In this document: piece by piece, positions 1 through 9,092 of the stretch | Numbering within the stretch: position 1 is the stretch's first letter | How the letters are laid out: every line of letters starts with the position of its first letter | Assembly: GCA_032718475.1 (NCBI GenBank) | Contig: JAUCBJ010007741.1 | Span: 1-42,242 of the forward strand | Source of the DNA: Nemertoderma westbladi | Taxonomy: Eukaryota > Xenacoelomorpha > Nemertodermatida > Nemertodermatidae | Direction: 5' to 3' | Length of the DNA: 42,242 bases | Program-made: the position numbers and the translations under genes | Notes under the pieces: generated by a model | Database searches by the model: none | What the model was told of the DNA's origin: nothing | What the model saw: only the letters and a program-made list of their open reading frames with translations

Positions 1-560
1 AAAAGCTTTTACAGTAACTGTTATTGCAGTTATAATAAATTTATTTATCCAAATTTAAAATGCGTTAAATTATTATTACTGTAGGATAAATCAGCTGTGT
101 TTCTAACAAATTTTGCAATTCTGCATGTACCATGTGTACCGGTACTGTCAGGCTGTACTCAATCCCTGAATCGAGCAATCAGTCAATACTGCAATACTGG
201 TCAACCGGTACCATACACTACAGACATGCCATATCATGCAACCCTTGCGGTGATTATAGTTTAGGCCTAATTCAGTAATTAGCCCAGTACCGGCACCGGT
301 AATAATAATACTGTAATATAGGCCTAATAGTTTAGATAGTTACCGCTAATCATTCAGTCATTGGCACGGTACACCGTATTGCTGTACGGTACTGCCGTTG
401 TAGTGCGCACCGTAGGTACCACCCTGTGGTACCTAAGCTATATACTGTTAGGTATATTGCTGTATTGGGGTGGGGTTAGGAATAATCCATTTGTTTTAGC
501 ATTGAACTGTTGAATCCCCTTATTTATTATAAAACCATTGGAAATATTCGCAAATGCCGC
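1..560. other. AT-rich intergenic DNA without a recognisable gene
   Basis: I see no coding exon here. The stretch is rich in short accggtac-like words and carries two TAGGCCTA palindromes at 262-269 and 319-326, the same octamer that recurs across the non-satellite part of the window. It may be the decayed end of a mobile element or plain spacer. Confidence 0.4.
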
Positions 561-729
561 TCCATTACTGTCTGAAACGCTCCCGACAGTCCGATGCTGC
601 GATGTATCTGGACCCGAGCAGCCGAGTTGCTTCAAGAGGTGATTAACGGGGGAATACTACGGAATTGCTTGTTTGTCAGTACGATTCTATTTGGGTATTT
701 ACTACACTCAGACACTGGGAATACGGCGG

Positions 730-1140
730 TTGGTCAGATCGTAATGCGGGCCACTGCCAAGTTCCTCATGCCTCACTCCGGTCACCCACCTTGGAGTGCG
801 GTGGGAAGAGTCCCACTTACTGACTTACGTCGACGACTGGACGAATCGACGAGGATTGCGATCTGGGTTTAGCGGCGGCCCGGATCCTGGGATCGCTGGG
901 GGAAATGGTTGAACGTTGGGAAGACGTTATCGCACTGGATTACGTTCTCTGTGACGCGAAAGTGTGAAGCGACTTTGTTGTCGAATTGGGTCGGAAGCTG
1001 CGGGAATTCTACTGTTCTACGGGAGTAAACCGCAGCGGTCCGGTGACTACGGACGGATACTACTGGGATAAGCAGGTATTTCGATCGAGTTTCTCGTATT
1101 CTCGATGCTCGAGGCGGATAGAGAGTTGGTTGTGTTGGAC
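730..1140. other. CpG-dense, GC-richer stretch, unassigned
   Basis: About 400 bases stand out from the AT-rich surroundings by many CpG dinucleotides (for example 828-866 and 950-1060). Short open frames on both strands have no recognisable domain and several begin only at TTG, so I do not call a protein. A GTATTT after CAG near 1075 could be a splice donor of a 5' exon. It could be a promoter or first-exon island, or old transposon sequence. No function is assigned. Confidence 0.25.
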
Positions 1141-1287
1141 GGTGTTGTTCAATTCTATCAAACATATTAAATAATTGGTAAAATAATAAAAACACACCAG
1201 ATAAAGATACTGAGCTTATGGTAAAGAGATAGGCCGAACTTACAATTTCCAAATAGATTGTTCATATAATAAATATATTTTTGGTAT

Positions 1288-1563
1288 TTGATTTCAAGAT
1301 AGGGGGGGGGGGGGGGGGGGGGCTGGACGCAATAAAAATTCATCCCTCTCCAGGGGAAATTGGACGCAAATAACAGCAGCTGATTTCTCTCAAAAATAAA
1401 ACTGTAACCTGTTCTATTGTGTTTACTTTATTGTTTTGGTTAAAATAACGTGCCACTGTAACCTGCTCCTTTCCCAAAATTGAGAAATTAATATTGAGGC
1501 GGGATATTAATTCGCCAAGATGGGATTTGCGTCCAGTCCCACCCCCTCCTATCTCTTGATTTC
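1288..1563. mobile_element. hAT-like MITE, copy 1 (260 bp plus 8-bp target duplications)
   Basis: The element spans 1296-1555 and is flanked by the direct repeat TTGATTTC at 1288-1295 and 1556-1563. Its ends are inverted repeats of about 28 bases: the left begins AGATAGG followed by a G-tract and CTGGACGCAA, and the right is the complement (TTGCGTCCAGTCCC...CCTATCT). There is no coding capacity. A second copy at 24958-25219 has the same interior and its own 8-bp duplication. An 8-bp target duplication with ends resembling CAGATAGG fits a non-autonomous hAT element. The family assignment is inferred from the duplication size and end sequence. Confidence 0.8.
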
Positions 1564-1659
1564 ACTAAAAAATAGAATACATTACATTTTACTGTTATAA
1601 TTACTGTATTGAATAAAATAATTAATTGATTGTTTATTAAACCGTGCTAAGCACGTTGA

Positions 1660-1955
1660 ACTGGAGCTCTAACAATTCCCCACTAGCGGCAGACAGGAAC
1701 TGTAAAAGTCTCTGTAGAATTTATAATTAAGCAATGCTCTTAGGTAACTACTACTAAATTTCAGATGAATCTGATCGTTGGTTCTATAATTACAGCTATT
1801 TTTACGTTTCTGTTAATTCGCCCCCTAGCAGCAGACCGGGGAACTGTAGAAGTCTGTCTGTGTGTAGAATTTCTAAATTTTTTATAGACTACATGTGTAC
1901 CAAGTTTGGTTCCATTTCATCCATGATTGACCGACTTATTAGCGTTCAAACATTC
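1660..1955 (-). repeat. Diverged copy of the modular dispersed repeat (inverted)
   Basis: Two CTAGCGGCAGAC-like words (near 1684 and 1826, the second reading CTAGCAGCAGAC) are each followed by a gaactgta word. At 1891-1950 there is a block (ACATGTGTACCAAGTTTGG onward, to cgacttattagcg) that is the reverse complement of the block at about 3198-3250 inside the larger repeats. This places it in the same family in opposite orientation. No ORF. Confidence 0.55.
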
Positions 1956-2428
1956 CTGCCACAAACATAGCCAGAGGCAGCCACAAACGAATAAAAGCTG
2001 CAGGAACTCGAGCGATAATTAATTTATTAATTATTAAATACTGTTTCAATTAAATTATTTACGAAAATGTAGTCATCTTCTTTTAAATATGGACCCTGCA
2101 TTCATGGAAAATATAATATTTGATAATTCAGCAGTCAGCCTACGCTAATTTCACAGCAAAGTCCTTGTCATGGCCTGTGTGTAGTAGGCCATGGTACCAC
2201 CCTACTACCGGCTGAACGCGTGACCGGTGGCAACTAGCACTTCAGCACTTGCACAGCAACAGCACTACCGGCGATACACAGGTTGAAATTTATGTAGAGT
2301 TTGCTCAACAGTACAGATATCAAATAGTTATCTAAATTATATATATTACTATTGACAAGTATTGAAATATATACCGTTATTCGTGTTATCAGTATTTGCA
2401 ACATCTGACATTGAAGAGGTGAGAGAAG

Positions 2429-2770
2429 ATGAATACCGGCACTCAACATAACCAACGCTTATCACAGGTCGGTATGGTTACCTCGAAACCGGCGCGACTG
2501 TCCACTCGAATACAACTTCAAAACACAAACGCCAACAATAAACTGAAAGCGAATCGAACGTCTTCAGAAGAATCTGTCATTGGGACGAAGAAAAGTAAGC
2601 CGAAACCACGGGAATGGACCACAGCTAAGATTGAATGCTCCCATTGTCAGAGTTCCTGGACCGAAATTGAAACACCAATTGCCGATGGGCTTGATCTCTC
2701 AAACCAAAACTTCCTCTGCGGGGTTTGCGCGGCAGTAAAGATTGAAAGTCTGGAAGCTGGCATCCCTAGG
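2429..2770 (+). CDS. Unassigned ORF with a C-x2-C...C-x2-C motif; possible retrotransposon ORF1 fragment or first exon
   Basis: The ATG at 2429 has A at -3 and an in-frame stop just upstream, so the start is well defined. The first 60 residues are basic and low in hydrophobics. Residues 70-100 hold C-x2-C (C70, C73) and C-x2-C (C97, C100) separated by 23 residues, a spacing compatible with a zinc-binding fold, followed by a short possible helix (KIESLEA). The frame runs on to 2905, but from about 2762 the DNA is the dispersed repeat also found near 4050 and 5606, so the last 45 codons are not native. A CCTAG/GTATTA junction near 2771 could be a splice donor. Some CR1/L2-type retroelements encode a PHD-like finger then a coiled coil in ORF1, which is my best guess; a host exon is the alternative. 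No function is known. Confidence 0.35.
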
Positions 2771-3665
2771 TATTATTATTATAAAGAGCGTCAGCCTGCG
2801 TTTAATAAATATATTTTAATACAAAACAGGTCGAACGCAAAAAGGCTTATAATGAAGACGAGTACTGCATTGATTATTTCCTATAAACCTGGCTTTGCAT
2901 ATTGAACGTGCGTTTGGAAATAAGTTCGTGCTACCCTTCCGTGGGTGGTAGATGTCGCGGTTATGTATTGGTGGTTGGGAAGGGTGGGGGGGGGGGGGGT
3001 GCAGATTAAAAGGGGTGAACACGTGCTGTCCCCCTTTCTTTGATTAATTGGTGGTGTGGGTTAATCTCTCATAACCTGATTTTGTGATACAGTCGCACAA
3101 TTTTAATTTGTATCTCATAACTGGTAACTGGGTCTCGTGCTGCGCGAAGGCCCCACGAACGTGTCGTTCTGTCGTTCTGTCGCGTTCAATTTTAAACGTT
3201 AATAACTCGGCCAATCTTTGATGAAATCTATCCAAACTTGGTACACATGTTGTTTGGCAAAAGTTTAGAAATTTTCCAAGTAGAATTTCCGTGTGGCCTT
3301 CGAGAAGCTAAGATAATAGCAGTTAATTAGTTAATTAAGTTGATTACGGTAAAAACACCATTTTCAACCTGCCTTTTAAAGGAAATTAATTGTTTTACAG
3401 TATAAGATTTAAATAATTATAATAAAAAATTATGCAGATGTAATCCACATACGCCATTCTATTATAGTTTTTAATTAGTTCAAGTGATTTGCTTTAATAA
3501 TTGTGTCTTTAATTGATCTAAAGTAATTAAAACGGCAAAAAAAATTGATTCTCATTAAATACTGATCATTATTGGTTAACATCCAAGTTGGCTCGGTGCT
3601 GGTATATAGGATAGGAAGGATGTTTGGTGTGTGTAGAACAGCCAGTGCTCGTCAATGGGAATGCG
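2762..3665 (+). repeat. Modular dispersed repeat, copy 1 (with G-tract)
   Basis: The block starts around GCATCCCTAG and contains an AT-rich module (tataaaga...cagcctgcg to ggctttgcatattgaacg), a G-tract at about 2986-2998, a core reading GCTGCGCGAAGGCCCCACGA (about 3140-3160) and a tail with CCAAACTTGGTACACATG. It is nearly identical to 4036-4925 over several hundred bases. Non-coding; the small frames across it belong to the repeat. The transposon class is undetermined. Confidence 0.75.
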
Positions 3666-4035
3666 AATGTAAGTAACCACATGTGTACAGGCCGGTAGAC
3701 AGATTGGCCATAGCTAGCTAACGAGATGGAAATCTGAATTCCCTACTATTCAGTCTATTATTGTGTTATTGTGTGTTAAACAGATCTCATTTAATAAATG
3801 TCAGTCAATAACATTTTACCACTGCAGAAGGCTTTATATCCATACTTGTTTTTTCCTCATAAATATTGGGCTTATTATTTTTTGATGGGATTTCTTTGTA
3901 GTTGAATTGTCTAAGTTTTTACACTGAGGCATTAACAGAGGGTACTGGTATTAAATTAATTATTTGAATATCATTACTGCATCGACTGCATTTAGTACTG
4001 CGTTCTGCATTGATTATATTCCTATAAACCATTCC

Positions 4036-4925
4036 TGGTTTCGCATATTGCACGTATCCATAGTTATAAAGATTGCCAGTCTGCGTTTAGGAAATATATT
4101 TAAATACAAAACAGGACGAGCGCAACGACGCTTATAATAATTAAGACGAGTACGGCGTTGATTATATTCCTATACACCACCTGGCTTTGCATATTGAACG
4201 TGCGATTGGAAATAAGTTCGTTCTACCCTTCCGTGGGTGGTAGATGTCGCGGTTATGTATTGGTGGTTGGGAAGGGTGGGGGGGGGGGGGGTGGAGAGAT
4301 TAAAAGGGGTGAACACGTACTGTCCCCCTTTCTTGGATTGATTGGTGGTGTGGGTAAATTTCTCAAAACCTGATTTTGTGATACAGTCGCTCAATTTTAA
4401 TTTGTATCTCATAACTGGGCCTCGTGCTGCGCGAAGGCCCCACGAACGTGTCGTTCTGTCGTTCTGTCGTGTTCAATTTTAAACGTTAATAACTCGGCCA
4501 ATCTTTGATGAAATCTATCCAAACTTGGTACACATGTTGTTTGGCAAAAGTTTAGAAATTTTCCAAGTAGAATTTCCGTGTGGCCTTCGAGAAGCTAAGA
4601 TAATAGCAGTTAATTAGTTAATTAAGTTGATTACGGTAAAAACACCATTTTCAACCTGCCTTTTAAAGGAAATTAATTGTTTTACAGTATAAGATTTAAA
4701 TAATTATACTTAAAAATTATACAGATGTAATCCACATACGCCATTCTATTATAGTTTTTAATTAGTTCAAGTGATTTGCTTTAATAATTGTGTCTTTAAT
4801 TGATCTAAAGTAATTAAAACGTCATAAAAAATTGATTCTCATTAAATACTGCTCATTTATTGGCCAACATGCTGGTACATAGATGGAAGGATGTGTTTAA
4901 GGCAGCCAGTTGCTGGGAATGATTA
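4036..4925 (+). repeat. Modular dispersed repeat, copy 2 (with G-tract)
   Basis: This is colinear with 2762-3665, including the G-tract at about 4277-4291 and the long shared tail up to about 4860, with only scattered mismatches and small indels. An extra partial module precedes it at 3985-4050 (tactgcgttctgcattgattatattcc), so the AT-rich module was present in more than one tandem copy. The high identity implies recent insertion or duplication of the whole block. Confidence 0.75.
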
Positions 4926-5385
4926 TTGGTCAAGTCTCTGCTGGTGTGGAGCTAGCTGGCTTGGAGTTGTGGCTGTAGACTAACCAGAGAGGAATTGTAA
5001 CTGTAGGCAACCAGTATTGCTATTCCAGCCCAGACAGCATTCTTTCAACATCCCAACATCCTTCCTGTATTGACTCTACTATAAGTGTTGTATTGCTATC
5101 TCAGGTAAATGACAGATATAATAACATAAATACCATCCATGGCATGGCTGTTGTAGGCTTCTGAAATAGTTTATTCCACAATGTATATGTCTGGTTATTT
5201 TTTAATTGAATTTTTGCAAAGTAGTAAAATTAATGTTCTTAAAAATAATATTATTATTTTATATGTAACCTAGGAAATTAGCTACATTTTTTCGCTGCAG
5301 CTTTAAGAGTGTACATTGATTTAATATTATTTCAATACCCATATTACTACATCGGCATAAGATGCGTTGGCGTTGTATCACACAT

Positions 5386-5420
5386 CTCCACATATCACAC
5401 ATCTCCACATAGATGTATCA
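5386..5420. repeat. Short two-copy tandem repeat
   Basis: The word atatcacacatctccac occurs twice head to tail, just before a partial module of the dispersed repeat family. It has no coding meaning. Confidence 0.5.
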
Positions 5421-5444
5421 ACAGTTACTCGCACAGTTTCGAAA

Positions 5445-6007
5445 CTTCGCATAGTTATAACTGTATAAAGATCGTCAGTCTGCGTTTAGGAAAAATATTT
5501 TATGACAAAACAGGACAAGCGACGAGCGCAACGAGGCATATAATGAAGACGAGTACTGCGTTGACTAAATTATTATATAAACCACCTGGCTTCACATATT
5601 GATCGCATCCCTAGTTATTATTATTATAAAGATCGTCCTAGCCTGCGTTTAAGAAATATATTTAAATACAAAACAGGACGAACGCAAAGAGGCTTATAAT
5701 GAAAACGAGTACTGCGTTTATTATATTCCTATAAACCACCTGGCTTTGCATATTTAACGTGCGATTGGAAATAAGTTCGTGCTACCCTTCCGTGGGTGGT
5801 AGATGTCGCGGTTATGTATTGGTGGTTGGGAAGGGTGGTGGGGGGGGGGGGGGATTAAAAGGGGTGAACACGTACTGTCCCCCTTTCTTTGATTGATTGG
5901 TGGTGTGGGTAAATTTCTCAAAACCTGATTTTGTGATACAGTCGCTCAATTTTAATTTGTATCTAATAACTGGGCCTCGTGCTGCGCGAAGGCCCCACGA
6001 ACGTGTA
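5445..6007 (+). repeat. Modular dispersed repeat, copy 3 (two tandem modules, truncated tail)
   Basis: Two tandem AT-rich modules of roughly 165 bases (5445-5605 and 5606-5765) are followed by the G-tract at about 5838-5853 and the GCTGCGCGAAGGCCCCACGA core. Similarity to copies 1 and 2 stops directly after ACGAACGTGT near 6006. The copies near 16321-16345 and 19069-19110 also stop being alike after GTGT, which suggests that GTGT is a true element end. No ORF. Confidence 0.7.
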
Positions 6008-6109
6008 CTCACTGCAAGACCATCTAAATAACATTATCGTTCCAACACTTCTAGTAGGCCTATGCAGTAAAACCAAAGTTCCACCATCCATCTGACATTG
6101 AATTCACAT

Positions 6110-6265
6110 TTCTCCGGAGGTCGTGCGTGCGATGCATGCGTGCGTGCGATATCCGCATGGGGACCAGGCTGCCAGGTGCCAGGGCAGTTTTCGTTTCGGA
6201 ACGAATCCAGGAATGCTTTAACCTGTTAAAAGAACTAGCCACCGTCCGCAGTAGCCCGGGCGCCA
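6110..6265. promoter_or_regulatory. CpG-rich stretch upstream of the DPY19L gene, possible promoter region
   Basis: This GC- and CpG-rich patch in AT-rich DNA contains GTGC/GCGTGC repeats (about 6122-6150) and lies about 500 bases upstream of the DPY19L start codon and upstream of the candidate 5' UTR donor at 6624. I see no clear TATA box in the right place. Position and composition suggest a promoter island; this is an inference. Confidence 0.3.
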
Positions 6266-6623
6266 CTCTGCCGTCAGCCTTGTATCCTTAAATGGTAGCT
6301 AAATGTGTTACCTCTGGGGAGTACGGTCAGACTGTCAGACGGTATAGTTGATAGTTCTGTGGGTACCTACCGCTACCAGCCTACCGCACTGGAAATAAGT
6401 CGTCGGACTTTGTGTGTAATCCAGTAATCCCCGGCCTACCCTAAATGTCTGAAGAAAAACTTTACTTTAGTCTACGTCTACTTGTCAGCTTGTGTATAAT
6501 AATATAAATAATTTTGTCAAAAAATGCAGGTTTTATTTAAAGAAAAGAGGGGATAGGCTACGGCAGCCTACTAAACTGTAAGAACTAAGGTTTTCGTGGG
6601 TTCATCTGACATTCTAACTCTAA

Positions 6624-6725
6624 GTAAGTGATTACCATTGTTTATTACTCCTTTATTATTATATTACAGCATAGGCTAGGCCTATTGTGTGTTGTTTGGA
6701 TCTGGGAATATAATTTATTTGTCAG
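6624..6725 (+). other. Candidate 102-bp intron in the 5' UTR of the DPY19L gene
   Basis: A consensus donor GTAAGT sits at 6624-6629. A pyrimidine-containing acceptor ending TTTATTTGTCAG sits at 6725, 21 bases before the start codon. If used, this is the gene's only visible intron, since the 740-codon reading frame has none. No transcript data are available, so the call rests on splice-site quality and position. Confidence 0.45.
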
Positions 6726-6746
6726 AGTCATAAAATTGTATCAATC

Positions 6747-8969
6747 ATGGGTTCAAAATACATAATAAAGAGCAACAAAACGTCTTCAACAAACAAAGAA
6801 TCATGGAATTTTTTCAGCAATATTAAATCATATTCCCCAAGAATTTACGGCATCATATTCCTATCCATTATATTCGCATCCCTCCATTCCCTACACATTT
6901 ACACGCTATTCGAGAACGACACGCACTTCTCGCATCTATCCAACCTGGAACGAGAGATGACCTTCCGCACAGAGAAGGGCCTCTACTACTCCTACTACAA
7001 ACGAATGGCCGTGGAATCCGAGAGTTTGATCGATGGACTCCACAGCCTAATGAATGACAACTTAACCGAATTTCCGTCGACAATAAACACGTTGAGACGA
7101 TTCAACATCTACCCGGAGATCGCGCTAGCAACGGGGTTCCGTTTACTGCGTTCCTTCGCGGAACGCTACGAGTGGAACAGTCGGGTTTGCTTCCGAGTCG
7201 ACCGGGGGGCCGGATTGACTCCGGTGGAGAGTTGCGAGGGCCTCGGGGACCCCATGTACTTCTACGTGTACAGCGTGTTGGCGCTCAACGGGGCGCTTCT
7301 TGGTGTGCTTGTCGCGAGCTCCTCGTTTCTGGGCGACTCCATGCTGAGTGGCTGCGTCACCGCGGCCGCCTTCTTCTTCAACCACGGCCACGTGACCCGC
7401 GTCATGTGGTCCGTCTCCCTACGGGAGTCTCACGCCTTCCCCGCCTTCGTCGCTCAATGTCTCGCTACTTCTCGTCTCCTCGTTGCGATCGACCCCGACC
7501 CCCTCCGCTACGGATTAGCGATCGGTGCCGCCACCGTCTGGTTTATTCTCTCTTGGCAGTTCGCCCAATTCGCTTTACTAACTCAACTAATTTCCGTAAC
7601 CGGAACTTTCGCTCTGCTTTATTTGCCGGAGCGAAACTTTCGGATATTCTTATCGAGTTTATCCGCCGCCTACTTCATCTCTTATCTTCTTCTCTTCGGT
7701 AACGAGATGCTCCTAACTTCCCTTCTCTTCTCCGCCCTCCAGGCAGTCTGGCTCATCGCGCTTCTCTCCCCCCGGTTTATCCGCCGTTTCCACCCCGTCG
7801 TCGTTTTCGCTATTCAACTCCTCGGCGGAGGAATCTCTCTCGTCGGGTTTAAACTTCTCGCCTCGTCGATGTTTAAATCGGACGACGACAGCCACATCGT
7901 GGACATCTTCCGCTCCAAGTTCGGCTCGTTTCGGGACTTTCACACGAGTTTGTACACGTGTTCGCGCGAGTTCGACTTCCTGGACTGGGACTCGATTCGC
8001 GAGACGTCCGAAACCGGCTTGATTCCGGTGGCGTTATTCGCGTTGATTGTCGTCTTCGCGAAAATACTCTGGAGGTTAATGAGAAACCCCGAGAAAATAA
8101 ATAAAAGTAAAAAGGAGACGGAAAATAAACCCGTAAAATCTTTTAAAAATAAAAGTAACAAAAAACTCAAAGACTTAGCGGCCGAGTTCAGCCAATCAGG
8201 TGCTAGTGACTCGTCTCTGGGTCCATCGTTGCCTAGACAACCGCATATGGACGCAGACCTGGTTTACAACTCCTTCCAACTCGTGTTCTTTGCGTTCCTC
8301 GCTACGCTCATTATGAGATTGAAGTTGTTCCTGAATCCGTGGCTCTGCGTTTTCGTCGGACTGTCTGTAAGTCCGCGTCTCCTCCCGTGGTTGCCCGCTC
8401 CTCGTTGGCTCTCCGCGCCTCGCTTCGCTCTCTCCGTCGTCCTCCTCTCCGCGATGGCCGTCCGCGGCGTCCCCAGACTCACCAAGCAGTGGTCCCATCT
8501 GGGCGAGTTCTCCGCGCCCCACCAGGAGGCGCTGTACGAGTGGATAGAGTCTGCGACCCCCGTGGACGCGGTGTTCGCGGGCCCCATGCCGACGATGGCC
8601 AACGTGCTGCTGTCGACGCGACGCCCGGTCGTGGACCACCCGCACTACGAGGACGCGGGGCTCCGGGACCGCGTGAAGCGGGTCTACGCGGTGGGGAGTC
8701 GACGCACGGCGGCCGAGGTGCGGGACTCGTTGGAGGCGATGGGGGTGGACCTCCTCGTGGTGGAGGCCAACTGGTGCGTGGACCGGTCCGACGGCTGCGG
8801 GATCCCCAACTTCTTCGATCTCGAGGAGCCGCAGCTGAGAGACCGACCGCCGCTCTGCGTTGTTCTACAAACCAAACCGGAACCATTCACTCTGGTGTTT
8901 AAGAACCCCAAGTACAGCGTCTACAACGTCAATAATAAAAATAAACGTAAACTAAAACTAAAAAATTAG
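6747..8969 (+). CDS. DPY19L1-like protein C-mannosyltransferase, intronless
   Basis: Members of the DPY-19 family sit in the ER membrane and transfer mannose from dolichol-phosphate-mannose to tryptophans in WxxW motifs, for example in thrombospondin type 1 repeats. Residues 33-52 form the first membrane segment. Residues 60-85 carry the family hallmark in the first luminal loop (FSHLSNLEREM then FRTEKGLYYSYYK), an acidic loop implicated in catalysis in worm DPY-19. Further signatures are VTRVMW then LRES near 216-228, MRLKLFLNP near 522, and the C-terminal luminal domain with VFAGPMPTM near 608 and HPHYEDAGLR near 631. Many membrane segments lie between. The loop around 448-475 is lysine-rich and AT-rich, unlike the GC- and CpG-rich remainder. 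Length 740 aa is full for the family. ATG at 6747 has A at -3 and G at +4. The last third resembles DPY19L1 more than DPY19L3. The absence of introns over 2.2 kb suggests a retrocopy that stayed open. Confidence 0.93.
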   Translation: MGSKYIIKSNKTSSTNKESWNFFSNIKSYSPRIYGIIFLSIIFASLHSLHIYTLFENDTHFSHLSNLEREMTFRTEKGLYYSYYKRMAVESESLIDGLHSLMNDNLTEFPSTINTLRRFNIYPEIALATGFRLLRSFAERYEWNSRVCFRVDRGAGLTPVESCEGLGDPMYFYVYSVLALNGALLGVLVASSSFLGDSMLSGCVTAAAFFFNHGHVTRVMWSVSLRESHAFPAFVAQCLATSRLLVAIDPDPLRYGLAIGAATVWFILSWQFAQFALLTQLISVTGTFALLYLPERNFRIFLSSLSAAYFISYLLLFGNEMLLTSLLFSALQAVWLIALLSPRFIRRFHPVVVFAIQLLGGGISLVGFKLLASSMFKSDDDSHIVDIFRSKFGSFRDFHTSLYTCSREFDFLDWDSIRETSETGLIPVALFALIVVFAKILWRLMRNPEKINKSKKETENKPVKSFKNKSNKKLKDLAAEFSQSGASDSSLGPSLPRQPHMDADLVYNSFQLVFFAFLATLIMRLKLFLNPWLCVFVGLSVSPRLLPWLPAPRWLSAPRFALSVVLLSAMAVRGVPRLTKQWSHLGEFSAPHQEALYEWIESATPVDAVFAGPMPTMANVLLSTRRPVVDHPHYEDAGLRDRVKRVYAVGSRRTAAEVRDSLEAMGVDLLVVEANWCVDRSDGCGIPNFFDLEEPQLRDRPPLCVVLQTKPEPFTLVFKNPKYSVYNVNNKNKRKLKLKN

Positions 8970-9004
8970 TTGGAGATGAATTTATTCCTAGTTTTATAAT
9001 TTAT

Positions 9005-9010
9005 AATAAA
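9005..9010 (+). terminator. Polyadenylation signal AATAAA after the DPY19L gene
   Basis: AATAAA occurs 36 bases after the stop codon, in a short AT-rich 3' region. The 37-bp satellite begins less than 100 bases further on, so the mature transcript may end just before the array. Confidence 0.55.
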
Positions 9011-9092
9011 GGCCAAGTTGACTTGATCTTTACAATAATATCTAATCGCCTTATCGAAAATGATATATATTTTCTATATAGGAAACTCTTAG

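Noticed and set aside
869-1252. 127-codon minus-strand frame as a gene
   Set aside because: It lies in a CpG-rich patch, shows no domain or leader and has no supportive splice signals.
4158-4412. Small glycine-rich or proline-rich frames across the G-tract
   Set aside because: They are created by the G-tract of the dispersed repeat and recur in each copy with shifting frames.
8196-8911. Minus- and plus-strand frames overlapping the end of DPY19L
   Set aside because: These are GC-rich shadow frames of the true gene with R/P/G-rich low-complexity translations and no motif.
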